Translations under genes and position numbers: made by a program
Notes under the pieces: model-generated
Databases searched by the model: none
The model's input: only the letters and a program-made list of their open reading frames with translations
Told to the model about the DNA's origin: nothing
In this document: piece by piece, positions 6,622-13,887 of the stretch
Layout of the letters: every line of letters starts with the position of its first letter
Numbering within the stretch: position 1 is the first letter of the stretch
NCBI GenBank assembly: GCA_027027675.1
Contig: JALVKT010000161.1
Coordinates: forward strand, 1 to 22,777
DNA length: 22,777 nucleotides
Reading direction: 5' to 3'
From: Thermofilaceae archaeon
GTDB taxonomy: Archaea; Thermoproteota; Thermoprotei; Thermofilales; Thermofilaceae

Positions 6622-7240
6622 CGGGCCGGTTTCGAGGTACATAAATAGGCGTGTGTCGACGCGGATAACTTCGTTTATTCTTAGACGTAATATTCCCGTA
6701 ACTCCTAACCAGGTGTCTCTAGCCAGTTTTCTTCTTGCTGTGCTTTCTGGCCTGCTATTCTATATGCATCAATGGGTTTTGGCGGGCGTCTTGGCGGAGA
6801 TAGCCTCTATAGTGGATGGGGTTGACGGGGAGCTTGCCAGGGCTAGGGGTGTGGCTTCTCCTGTAGGGGGGTTTGTGGATGCGGTGCTGGACAGGTTTGC
6901 GGACGCGTCTATACTGTTTGGCTTGACCCTGGCTGTCTACGCTGATTGGGGGTTAGGTGCCTTGGTTGTGGGCATGGCCGCTCTCTTCGGGGATCTTATG
7001 GTGAGCTATGTGCATGCTAGGGGTGAGGCTAGTCTTGGCGTGCATCCGTCTAGGGTTGGGCGTGTACCAATGTTTGCTTCGAGGGATGTGAGGCTTTTCC
7101 TTGTTTTCTTGCTGGGGGGTGTGGGGCTGGGGTTTGTTGTTTTAGCTGTGGTGGCTGGTGTTTCCTTGTTATATGTGGTTGCAAAAACTGTGGAAATATA
7201 TGTTTATTTTAAAAGGAGAGGCCAGGCAATTGTTAGTTGA
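6599..7240 (+). CDS. CDP-alcohol phosphotransferase, probable di-myo-inositol-phosphate-phosphate synthase
   Basis: 213 residues, integral membrane, about six helices. The full CDP-alcohol phosphotransferase motif D-x2-DG-x2-AR-x8-G-x3-D-x3-D is present (D73, D76, G77, A80, R81, G90, D94, D98); the aspartates bind metal ions and one acts as base. It probably joins CDP-inositol with inositol-1-phosphate, the second step of di-myo-inositol phosphate synthesis, using the product of the upstream gene. The genes overlap by 23 bp and the start lies behind a strong SD (GGTGAGGAGG, 6588-6597) inside the upstream gene, which implies translational coupling. In several archaea the two activities are one fused protein, so this is the split arrangement. 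The inositol-1-phosphate synthase needed for the pathway is not in the window. The 3' end overlaps the flavodiiron gene by 8 bp. Confidence 0.78.
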   Translation: MRLGKSSDGPVSRYINRRVSTRITSFILRRNIPVTPNQVSLASFLLAVLSGLLFYMHQWVLAGVLAEIASIVDGVDGELARARGVASPVGGFVDAVLDRFADASILFGLTLAVYADWGLGALVVGMAALFGDLMVSYVHARGEASLGVHPSRVGRVPMFASRDVRLFLVFLLGGVGLGFVVLAVVAGVSLLYVVAKTVEIYVYFKRRGQAIVS

Positions 7241-8432
7241 GGAGCCGTGATACCGCGTCCCTAATTTTCTCCCTGTCCTCTTGGGTGAGCTGCCCCTTTA
7301 TCTCTATTATATCTACGATTTTGTGCCCGGCGGTTTCCAGCTTTTTAGCGATCTTTTTGCCGGCTACTCCTCCCCACCCGTAGGATGAGAGTACCAGTAT
7401 TTTCTTTGGGTGCTTTACTTTTTTGGTGATTATGTCTGTTACATAGTCCATGTGGGGGAAGACCCCTGACTCGTAGGTTGAGGCTCCTATTATTAGGGCT
7501 TCTGAGTCGCCGGCGTCCCCCACTATGTCTGAGAGGTGGGGATGCTCTGTGTCGACTATTCTGTGTACTGTGGGGTTTATTCCCTTGGCTTGGAGCTGGA
7601 CGGTCGCCTCTGCCACTTGTTGTTCTATGAAGCCGTACATTGAGTCATAGATTATTGTGACCTTGCCCTTCTGTACGTGTCCGGCGGCCAGTTTACGGTA
7701 GTGCTCTATTATCGTGGAGGGGTTCCTCCGGAAGACGAGGCCGTGGGCGGGTGCGACCGTGGCGGGGTTTACTCCTCTCCCGGCCAGTTTTTCCAGGTTT
7801 TTTGTTATGTGCTGTATGTACCCTCCTATAACTGTGAAGAGGTATTTTGTGGCGAAGGGGAGGTACTTCTCGACTACTTGGGGGTTATCGTCGTAGATCG
7901 TTGGGGGTATCGAGTAGCCTCCGAAGGCGTCGCATGAGAAGAGCGTGTTTTCCGGGGTGAGCAGTGTCATCATTGTTTCTGGCCAGTGGAGCCAGGGCGT
8001 GTAGTGGAAGGAGAGTTTCTTGCCGCCTATGTCTAGTTCCTGGCCGTCTCGTACAGGCTTTATGTTGCCTTTTATCCCGTAGAAGGAGTCCGCCATTTTT
8101 GCGGCCAAGGGGTGGGCAACTATCTGCGCGTTTGGCGCGGCTTCTACAAGTGTGGGGAGTGTGCCTGTATGGTCCGGCTCCATATGGTTTACCACGATGT
8201 AGTCGAGTGTCTTGGGCTCTATGATGGACGAGATCGTTTCTAGTAGTTGTGGGGCGTAGTTTTTCTTCCAGCCATCTATGAGTACCCGTTTCTCGTCGCC
8301 TAGAACCAGGTATGCGTTGTAGGTTATTCCCTCAGGTATTTCCCAGAGTGCCTCGAAGTACCTGGTTTCTGCATCGTCTACCCTGAGGATGTATACGTTT
8401 TCTGCCATCTTGTCTACGTGGTACTGCGCCAC
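7233..8432 (-). CDS. fprA: Flavodiiron protein (A-type flavoprotein)
   Basis: 399 residues, soluble. An N-terminal metallo-beta-lactamase-like domain (about 1-250) carries the diiron ligands: H83, E85, D87 and H88 in NHMEPDHTG, H149 in LHWPETM, D168 in SCDAFGG and H230 in APAHGLVF. A flavodoxin-like domain begins near residue 257 (VTIIYDSMYGF), with a second flavin-loop region near GASTYESG. These proteins reduce oxygen to water and/or nitric oxide to nitrous oxide in the cytosol of anaerobes, using electrons from rubredoxin or a similar carrier. No rubredoxin is nearby. It lies between the solute pathway and the cytochrome bd genes, in keeping with oxygen defence. The GTG start at 8432 has a GGTG SD 6 nt upstream; ATG at residue 9 is possible. 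It is divergent, 23 bp away, from the 292-residue unknown gene. Confidence 0.9.
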   Translation of the reverse strand: MAQYHVDKMAENVYILRVDDAETRYFEALWEIPEGITYNAYLVLGDEKRVLIDGWKKNYAPQLLETISSIIEPKTLDYIVVNHMEPDHTGTLPTLVEAAPNAQIVAHPLAAKMADSFYGIKGNIKPVRDGQELDIGGKKLSFHYTPWLHWPETMMTLLTPENTLFSCDAFGGYSIPPTIYDDNPQVVEKYLPFATKYLFTVIGGYIQHITKNLEKLAGRGVNPATVAPAHGLVFRRNPSTIIEHYRKLAAGHVQKGKVTIIYDSMYGFIEQQVAEATVQLQAKGINPTVHRIVDTEHPHLSDIVGDAGDSEALIIGASTYESGVFPHMDYVTDIITKKVKHPKKILVLSSYGWGGVAGKKIAKKLETAGHKIVDIIEIKGQLTQEDREKIRDAVSRLLN

Positions 8433-8455
8433 TTTCTACACCGAGGTAAAGGTGG

Positions 8456-9334
8456 GTGACGTGGTATTTATTGGAATGGGGCTGTGCCAGTTATTTTGTG
8501 GATGTGTGTAAGGCTGCCGGTGTGCTGGGTGATAGGTGCGGGTTGGAGGTCGCATGTGTTGGTGGTAAGGCGCTCTTGCTTAGAGGAGATGAAATAGTGG
8601 CTTATGTGTTTCCGCGTGAAAGTTTGCCTCGGCTTGGCGTGTACGGGTATTATGGGGGCCATTTTGTTGAGGTGTGGGAGGGGGAGAGGTTGGGGGAGGG
8701 GCTTAGGAGTGTGGTGGAGGGGGACGAGTTTCTCAGGTGCATTCACAGGGTGTTGTTGGGTGTGGGCGAGCCGGCTGAGCGTGTAATTAGGCTTCGCGGG
8801 AAATATGGGGATCCCCATGTGTCCTTGTCTTTGGAGACGCGTAGCTTTCAGGTTATAAGGGAGTATAGTGTTGTTGGAGAGCTGCGCTTTTCACCTAGGG
8901 TTAGGCCTGGAAGATATAGTTGGAGCGAGGAGCGGGGCCCGTGTTTGGGTAGGGGTGTGTATGGTGTTTTGGACGGGGTTGTCGTTGTTTTTTCGGGTAG
9001 GAGGATAGGGCTTGTACGTGGGCTTACTGTTTATAGTGGTTGCAGGCGTGTTGCGGGGCAGGAGGTTTACGAGGGGCTTGGCGACTTGGAGGTGTACTCT
9101 GAAGGGGGGCTAGAGTTTTTGAAGATTCCATATAGGGTGGCCGCGTCCCTAGCTGGTAGGGATAGTGTTTTCTGCTGTGGGTGTAAGGTTAAGGTTGGCC
9201 TTGGTGGCGTGTGGGAGACTCCTCTGTGGAGGAGGGCTGGTGAGAGGTATGAGGTGTTTCTGGTAAAAATTAGCTTGGAAAATTGTAAAAAAATAGCTTA
9301 TTTTTCGGCGACTCCCTTGAAGAAAACAACGTAG
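8456..9334 (+). CDS. Unknown 292-residue cysteine-containing protein
   Basis: I do not recognise this protein. It seems soluble: no signal peptide and no membrane helix. Cysteines cluster at the N-terminus (C10, C18, C28, C34) and near the end (C240, C241, C243 as CCGC), with others at C95, C163, C196 and C277. Many short valine- and glycine-rich strands suggest a beta-rich fold. It is encoded in extremely G-rich coding DNA: 8641-8700 has 33 G and 3 C by hand count. The GTG start has GAGGT at 8443-8447, 8 nt upstream. It starts 23 bp from the divergent flavodiiron gene and overlaps the 3' end of the cytochrome bd second subunit by 37 bp. Metal binding by the cysteines is conjecture. I take it as real because the long frame stays open and fills the space between genes exactly. 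Confidence 0.6.
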   Translation: MTWYLLEWGCASYFVDVCKAAGVLGDRCGLEVACVGGKALLLRGDEIVAYVFPRESLPRLGVYGYYGGHFVEVWEGERLGEGLRSVVEGDEFLRCIHRVLLGVGEPAERVIRLRGKYGDPHVSLSLETRSFQVIREYSVVGELRFSPRVRPGRYSWSEERGPCLGRGVYGVLDGVVVVFSGRRIGLVRGLTVYSGCRRVAGQEVYEGLGDLEVYSEGGLEFLKIPYRVAASLAGRDSVFCCGCKVKVGLGGVWETPLWRRAGERYEVFLVKISLENCKKIAYFSATPLKKTT

Positions 9335-10491
9335 ATAAAGTATAGGGCGGCGGCCAGCAGTGCGGCCAGGAAAACGGCGGTGAACGCTATTAGGCCTGGA
9401 TCCATGGTTAGGATGTTGGCGTTGCGGAGGTCTAGTGCTCTGGCTAGTAGCGTTCTCCAAGGTTCGGGTATTTTGGCGGCTATCTGTGGGAGGGCTGCTA
9501 CGAAGTAGGGGTATTGGCTGAAGGCGTTAAGGTACTCGCCTGTTATAAGTCCTAGCGCGGCGCTGGCTGCGGCGAGCTTTACGGCCTCTATTCCGGTGGC
9601 GGTGACCCCGTTTTTGGCTGTTGATAGTACGTAGATTATGGCGAGGAACTGTGCGGCTACGAATACCATTTTGAGTATGAATAGCCAGGAATAGTCTGCG
9701 GCGGGGCTCGGCCCGCAGGCTCTCAATCCTAGGGCGGCGAAGATGTTATTGAACTTGTAGGGTGCTGCTAGTGCGAGAGAGGCTATGTACCATGCTCCTA
9801 GGAAGGCCTGGATTACCAGGAGTACTGCTGCAATCTCGACTGGTTTGAGGATGAGTTCTTCTTCTATGGCTGGGTCGTCTAGTTCGCCTTTGTATTTCTT
9901 ATATGCGTATACCGCGGCAACGAATAGGAAGCCTACAATGAGCGCTCCGACAATGCTTTTTAGGTAGAGGGGTGGGAAGGTTGGGTTTGCCAGTGCCGCC
10001 ATTAGGTCGAGTTCTAGCTTTGAGCCTTTTATTAGGAGGCCTGTGGGGGTGTTTAGGAAGGCGAAGACGGATCTGAAGCCGAAGGGTATCATGTATGCCG
10101 AGAAGGCTAGTAGGGCGCCTATTGTGAGGTGAGTGTTCGTTGAAAACCTGTCCCAGCCGTACCAGTATGTTACTATGCTGAAGAAGTGTAGCGTTATGAA
10201 GAGTATTGCTATGCCGAAGGGGTAGAGCGTCACCGCGCCGGCAACGCCTATGAATTCTGGGTAGTAGCTTAGCAGGAACACTGTGAATGCTGTGCCGAAG
10301 ACGCCGGCTAGCCCGTACGTGGCCGCGTATATTTTGAAGAGGTTTTTGGCGTTGGAGAGGAGCCTTGTGTCGGAGAGTTTTCTAGCTTTCCACTCTAGGA
10401 ATGGTATTATCGTTGCGAGGGCTATGCCTATGTTGACCATTAGGATGTGTATTCCGAACGCGAATGCGAGGAAAAACTCGGGCACTCCCAT
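9298..10491 (-). CDS. Cytochrome bd-type oxidase second subunit, CydA-like (CydA')
   Basis: 397 residues with about nine membrane helices. The N-terminal half resembles CydA rather than CydB: a helix-1 histidine (H15), GVFGTAFTVF, and WYGWDRF after the fourth helix. Several CydA functional positions are changed by eye alignment with E. coli CydA: the Glu107 position is H102, and the His186 heme-ligand position is K178. Archaea are known to have two-subunit bd-type oxidases (CydAA') whose second subunit arose by duplication of CydA, and this fits that class. It would sit in the membrane with CydA and reduce oxygen with quinol electrons. Its ATG is 3 bp past the cydA stop, with the GAGGTG SD inside the end of cydA, so the two form an operon. 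The 3' end overlaps the unknown gene on the other strand by 37 bp. Confidence 0.82.
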   Translation of the reverse strand: MGVPEFFLAFAFGIHILMVNIGIALATIIPFLEWKARKLSDTRLLSNAKNLFKIYAATYGLAGVFGTAFTVFLLSYYPEFIGVAGAVTLYPFGIAILFITLHFFSIVTYWYGWDRFSTNTHLTIGALLAFSAYMIPFGFRSVFAFLNTPTGLLIKGSKLELDLMAALANPTFPPLYLKSIVGALIVGFLFVAAVYAYKKYKGELDDPAIEEELILKPVEIAAVLLVIQAFLGAWYIASLALAAPYKFNNIFAALGLRACGPSPAADYSWLFILKMVFVAAQFLAIIYVLSTAKNGVTATGIEAVKLAAASAALGLITGEYLNAFSQYPYFVAALPQIAAKIPEPWRTLLARALDLRNANILTMDPGLIAFTAVFLAALLAAALYFIYVVFFKGVAEK

Positions 10492-10494
10492 GTT

Positions 10495-12132
10495 TCACAC
10501 CTCTTCCTTTAGTGATGGAACGTAGATTAGCTTCCAAACGGCTACTCCTAGGGCGGAGATTAGGGCTATGAAGTATAGGGCTATCAGCAGTACGAGCGCG
10601 GGTGGCGCGGGGTTGGGCGTGTGCGCCACGTCTACGGTCATTATTCCGTAGATTGTCCAGGGCTTTCTGCCTATCTCCCTGGTTGCCCAGCCGAAGAAGC
10701 TTACGATGTGGACTATGAACGGTGAGGCCAGGTTTGCCTCTAGGATCAGCTTGGGGATTTCTATTCCGCGGTAGACGTAGTAGAGGAGGAGGAGCGCGTC
10801 GAGGCCTAGGAGTACCGCGAGGCCCGTTTTTGTGTAGTATATGTAATGTATTATTAGTGGTGGCCTGCAGTCCTGGAGGCCTGGCCGTGGCTGTAGGTAG
10901 CAGTAGTTCTTTGGTATTTGGTCGTATATCGGTAGTTTAGCGTTGGGGTTTCCGTAGATTATGAGTGGCATCATCTTGTCGGCGCCTGTTAGGCGTGAGA
11001 GGCTTAGTATCTGGTTTGAGGTGCCTTCCATAGCGGCTAGCTTTTCGGGGTTATAGTGCGCTATTTCCTCGCCCATTATGTGGCCGAAGACTAGGCCCTG
11101 GATGACTATGGCTGTGAGGGAGAAGTATACGGCGAACTTGAATGCCGTGTAGGCGTATTTCCTGTATTCTTCGTCTTTGGCGGTTAGCAGTTTCAGGGCG
11201 TAGGCGCCTAGGAGTGTGAAGCCGGATACTGTGAGTGCCGCGCCTAGGGCGTGGAGTATGCTTCCCGGATACACGGGTGAAAGGAAGGTTACCGTGTAGG
11301 GGCCTACCTGTTTAACGGTTCTTACGAGGATCGTGTCTACGATAACTTTTACTGGCGTGTTGAGCAGCGCGTTGTTGCTTTTCGCTGCGTCGTTGAGGAC
11401 CAATAGTAGTATGCTGTCCTTGACGTATTTGTTGTTCCAGGCTTCCCAGGCTAGGCGCTGAACTATCTTTGAGGGCATTAACACTATTACTGCGTCGCCG
11501 GTTTTTCCTACGACCTCCATGCCTAGGCTTTGGAGTTTTCCGACGTTAAGTGCGGCTACTATTTTGTTCGGCACCACGAGTAGGACCTTGGGGTAGCCTT
11601 GGGCGTACTTCCAGGTTCCTGTGGTCGGGTTATATGCCGCTACGATGCCTGTCGGCGCTACCATGTAGCTGTTCACGCTTACAATCATGGACGCGGAGTA
11701 CCAGGCTCCGGTCAGGGCTAGTAGGGCTACGGCTATTCTCGCCTTGGGGGAGAGCTTGTCCCACCCGAAGACTAGGAGGTAGACGAATACTACTTCCATG
11801 AGGAAGGCGAATATTTCGGCGTAGAGTGGGAAGTAGATGTATCTTCCCGCGGCTTCTGTTAGGTTTGGCCATAGGAGTACTAGGCCGAACTCCGAGGCTG
11901 TGCCCGTGGCTGCTCCTACCGCGAATACGAGGCCCACTGCCTTGGTTAGCGTTCTGGCGAGTTTTAGGTAGTGCTTGTTGCCGGTTTTATAGTGTATGAG
12001 TAGCGCTATCAGTATTATCAATGGGAACCCAAGCACGTACTGTAGGATTATCCAGTGTACCTCTATTCCGATCAGTGATAGGAGACGGTCCCATGAGGCC
12101 GCATATGCGGCCCATTGGGCTAGGGGGTTCAT
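10495..12132 (-). CDS. cydA: Cytochrome bd-type oxidase subunit I (CydA) with an extra external domain
   Basis: 545 residues, polytopic. CydA marks: H26 (EVHWIILQ, heme ligand of helix 1), E113 before VFGWDKL, NSYMVAPTG at 154-162, H294 (SILHALG, matching E. coli His186), K364 and E369 in the Q-loop motif EKLAAME (matching Lys252 and Glu257), and REIGRKPW at 485-492 (family GRQPW). Between NSYM and H294 lie about 140 residues where E. coli has about 40, so a roughly 100-residue insertion (about 172-285) forms an additional external domain. By eye, the E. coli Met393 heme-ligand position reads K435. C411 and C422 in the external loop could form a disulfide. The ATG has SD AGGTGGG 4 nt upstream. 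It is the first gene of the pair with the CydA-like second subunit; no cydB or cydX is seen. Confidence 0.85.
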   Translation of the reverse strand: MNPLAQWAAYAASWDRLLSLIGIEVHWIILQYVLGFPLIILIALLIHYKTGNKHYLKLARTLTKAVGLVFAVGAATGTASEFGLVLLWPNLTEAAGRYIYFPLYAEIFAFLMEVVFVYLLVFGWDKLSPKARIAVALLALTGAWYSASMIVSVNSYMVAPTGIVAAYNPTTGTWKYAQGYPKVLLVVPNKIVAALNVGKLQSLGMEVVGKTGDAVIVLMPSKIVQRLAWEAWNNKYVKDSILLLVLNDAAKSNNALLNTPVKVIVDTILVRTVKQVGPYTVTFLSPVYPGSILHALGAALTVSGFTLLGAYALKLLTAKDEEYRKYAYTAFKFAVYFSLTAIVIQGLVFGHIMGEEIAHYNPEKLAAMEGTSNQILSLSRLTGADKMMPLIIYGNPNAKLPIYDQIPKNYCYLQPRPGLQDCRPPLIIHYIYYTKTGLAVLLGLDALLLLYYVYRGIEIPKLILEANLASPFIVHIVSFFGWATREIGRKPWTIYGIMTVDVAHTPNPAPPALVLLIALYFIALISALGVAVWKLIYVPSLKEEV

Positions 12133-12302
12133 TTTCCCACCTAAGTATAAATATCGTTTTTATGTTTATCAAGTAATGTTGCGATGTGGTGCGTATAAAC
12201 TATCCGTTAAGCTATTAACATGGCATAAATATATAGATTTATAAATTGAAACTTATACACAGTTAAATTGGTTTGAATCTTTAACAGGGACTATTTTATA
12301 TT
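12133..12302 (-). promoter_or_regulatory. AT-rich control region of the cytochrome bd genes
   Basis: 170 bp between the eIF5A stop and the cydA start, both on the minus strand. On that strand it has several TATA-like stretches, the best CTATATATTTATG (12225-12237) and GTTTATACGC near 12195. Two inverted repeats with the same arms occur: GTTAA-gcta-TTAAC at 12206-12219 and GTTAA-N14-TTAAC at 12262-12285. The first lies between the two TATA candidates. No gene or RNA is evident here. Confidence 0.4.
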
Positions 12303-12704
12303 TTAACCTCCGCGAACCCTCTGTATCTTGTAGCGCCCCATGATTTCCCATACTTCGACTTCTGCTCCTTCAACGAGCTTGTTTTTTAGCTCCTCCTCTT
12401 CGGGCATTGGGACTTCGAAGGTGCTATAGTCTTCGAGGCTCATGAGCTGGACCGTGTCGCCGAGTAGGGCTATCACTTGCGCGTTAAACTTTCTGACGAG
12501 CGGAACTTCTACTTTAGCGCTCGTGGGTACGATTAATGTGCGCTTTACCTTGTCGAATATGCCTATGCCCACTATCCGCGCCTTTGCGGAGCCGTGTTTC
12601 CCGGGCTTAGATTTCTCTATTTCCACTACTTTGCAGGGTTCACCGTCTATCACTATGAAGGATCCTGTCTTTATGCTCCCTGCTTCTACTGGTTTTGTTG
12701 ACAC
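12303..12704 (-). CDS. eif5A: Translation factor aIF5A (eIF5A homologue)
   Basis: 133 residues, the usual archaeal size. An SH3-like N-terminal domain carries the hypusination loop SKPGKHGSAK with the modified lysine at K36, and the protein ends in an OB-fold domain. It binds the ribosome and helps peptide-bond formation on difficult sequences such as proline runs; deoxyhypusine synthase, not in the window, would modify K36. The GTG start is supported by a GAGGTGA SD 8 nt upstream and by a strong TATA box at 12738-12747. It has its own promoter in the 59-bp gap after the HerA-like gene, suiting a highly expressed protein. Confidence 0.95.
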   Translation of the reverse strand: MSTKPVEAGSIKTGSFIVIDGEPCKVVEIEKSKPGKHGSAKARIVGIGIFDKVKRTLIVPTSAKVEVPLVRKFNAQVIALLGDTVQLMSLEDYSTFEVPMPEEEELKNKLVEGAEVEVWEIMGRYKIQRVRGG

Positions 12705-12737
12705 TAATGGGTCACCTCGCCTCTATATTCTCCTTTC

Positions 12738-12747
12738 CAGTTATATA
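12738..12747 (-). promoter_or_regulatory. TATA box of the aIF5A gene
   Basis: On the minus strand the region reads GCATATATAACTGG. The box lies about 38 bp before the GTG start, predicting a transcript start near 12716 at the GAGGTGA SD. One of the clearest promoters in the window. Confidence 0.6.
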
Positions 12748-12763
12748 TGCTCCGTCTCCTGAG

Positions 12764-13822
12764 TTACAGGGCTTCGGGGTCTGGGTCTACGGTAAAGTTT
12801 CTCGGCCTTGGGTCTCCCTGCCTGGAGAGTACGGCGTTTCCACGCACCCTGTAGAGGAGCCATTCGATGTTGTCGCGTGTCAGGTAGCTGTACCGTGCGA
12901 GTTCCTCTACGTACTCCTTTGGCCCGCTAAGATACACCATGAAGCCTGCGAGCGCGTAGATGTCGGCTGGGAGGAATGAGGGTATCTGGACGAGCGATAA
13001 TATGCTGTAGCCGAATTTCCTCGACTCCCTGTAAAGCTGGCTTAAAAAGCTCCCGTTATATAACTGGAAGAGGTTGTGCGCCTCATCCATTATTATGAGT
13101 AGCCGCGTTGTGTGGCTTGGAGGCGTGCTCCTCATGATGCCGTCCAGCCTTGCGAGGAGGACTTGGGCTCCTACTCGCATGCGTTGGAGTGAGAGTCTGC
13201 CTCCAAGGCCCCTCATGGTTACGTAGAGGTTTTGGGTTACAAGTGACGATACTTCTTCGTCTCCCTGAAAACTTAGCAGTGGCTCGAGGAGCGGGTCCTC
13301 AGTTCCGCTCGTATAGAGGTCTAGGACTCTCTTCTTAACTTCAAATACGAATAGCTCTGGGAGGGAGTAGCTGGCCACAAGTATTTCTGAGAGAACCTGT
13401 GCATAGTCTCCTCTCACCCAGCCTTCATGATTTAATACGTCGAAGCCGTTAACGCTTAGATCTAGCTCTTTCCCGCCCATCCTCTCGAGTATAATTCTCC
13501 TATACTGTGCTTCGCCGTGAGGATCTATAACCCATACCTTTATTCCCTTTTTCCAGGCTTCCAGGGCTATATGGCGGGCCAATGTGCTTTTTCCACTACC
13601 TGTGGTGCCGAGGATGACGCCGTGGAGACTTGGCAGGGCGTCTATGTCGAGGTATACCGGCCTGCCGATGTTGTCTCTCCCGAGGTAGAAGCCCTTCGAG
13701 TCAAGCCTAGGGGGGTAGAGGGTGAAAGGGGTGAACGGCGCTAGATCGCCTGTGAGGGCTTGAATGCCTGGAAGGGCGCTGGTAAAAATGTCTCCCATGA
13801 GTTTCTCTAAAATCTTGTCCAC
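12764..13822 (-). CDS. HerA/VirB4-like (DUF87) P-loop ATPase
   Basis: 352 residues. Walker A is GTTGSGKST (72-80), preceded by a strand LHGVILG as in the HerA-FtsK group; VWVIDPHGEAQY (about 97-107) is the extra aspartate-containing motif common in DUF87 ATPases, and Walker B is LLIIMDEAH (241-249). A sensor-like LSLVQIPS follows near 285. These are hexameric motor ATPases that move DNA or proteins. The HAS-barrel typical of true HerA is not evident at the N-terminus, and no nurA nuclease gene is next to it, so a role in end resection is not supported by context. The GTG start at 13822 shares a TATA element with the divergent NOG1-like gene and is probably leaderless. Confidence 0.82.
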   Translation of the reverse strand: MDKILEKLMGDIFTSALPGIQALTGDLAPFTPFTLYPPRLDSKGFYLGRDNIGRPVYLDIDALPSLHGVILGTTGSGKSTLARHIALEAWKKGIKVWVIDPHGEAQYRRIILERMGGKELDLSVNGFDVLNHEGWVRGDYAQVLSEILVASYSLPELFVFEVKKRVLDLYTSGTEDPLLEPLLSFQGDEEVSSLVTQNLYVTMRGLGGRLSLQRMRVGAQVLLARLDGIMRSTPPSHTTRLLIIMDEAHNLFQLYNGSFLSQLYRESRKFGYSILSLVQIPSFLPADIYALAGFMVYLSGPKEYVEELARYSYLTRDNIEWLLYRVRGNAVLSRQGDPRPRNFTVDPDPEAL

Positions 13823-13842
13823 GTAGTAGGTTACCTGGTGTA

Positions 13843-13851
13843 CCTATAAGG
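13843..13851. promoter_or_regulatory. Shared near-palindromic TATA element
   Basis: CCTATAAGG reads CCTTATAGG on the other strand, so either strand presents a TATA box. It sits 25 bp from the HerA-like GTG start (a leaderless message) and about 26 bp before the SD region of the NOG1-like gene (GAGGT, 13873-13877). The whole divergent gap is 65 bp and has no other convincing TATA box. Confidence 0.5.
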
Positions 13852-13887
13852 GCGCCCGGACAGTATAGAAGAGAGGTATAGCGTGAT

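Noticed and set aside
9298..12132. The second bd subunit as an ordinary CydB
   Set aside because: Its N-terminal helix histidine, GTxF motif and YGWDRF follow CydA rather than CydB.
12764..13822. HerA-NurA end-resection operon
   Set aside because: No nurA, mre11 or rad50 gene is next to this ATPase, so only the general family is supported.
13823..13887. Replication origin at the composition switch
   Set aside because: The skew runs from G-rich to C-rich along the plus strand, opposite to that expected at an origin; no origin-like repeats or orc1/cdc6 gene are next to it. A termination zone fits better.
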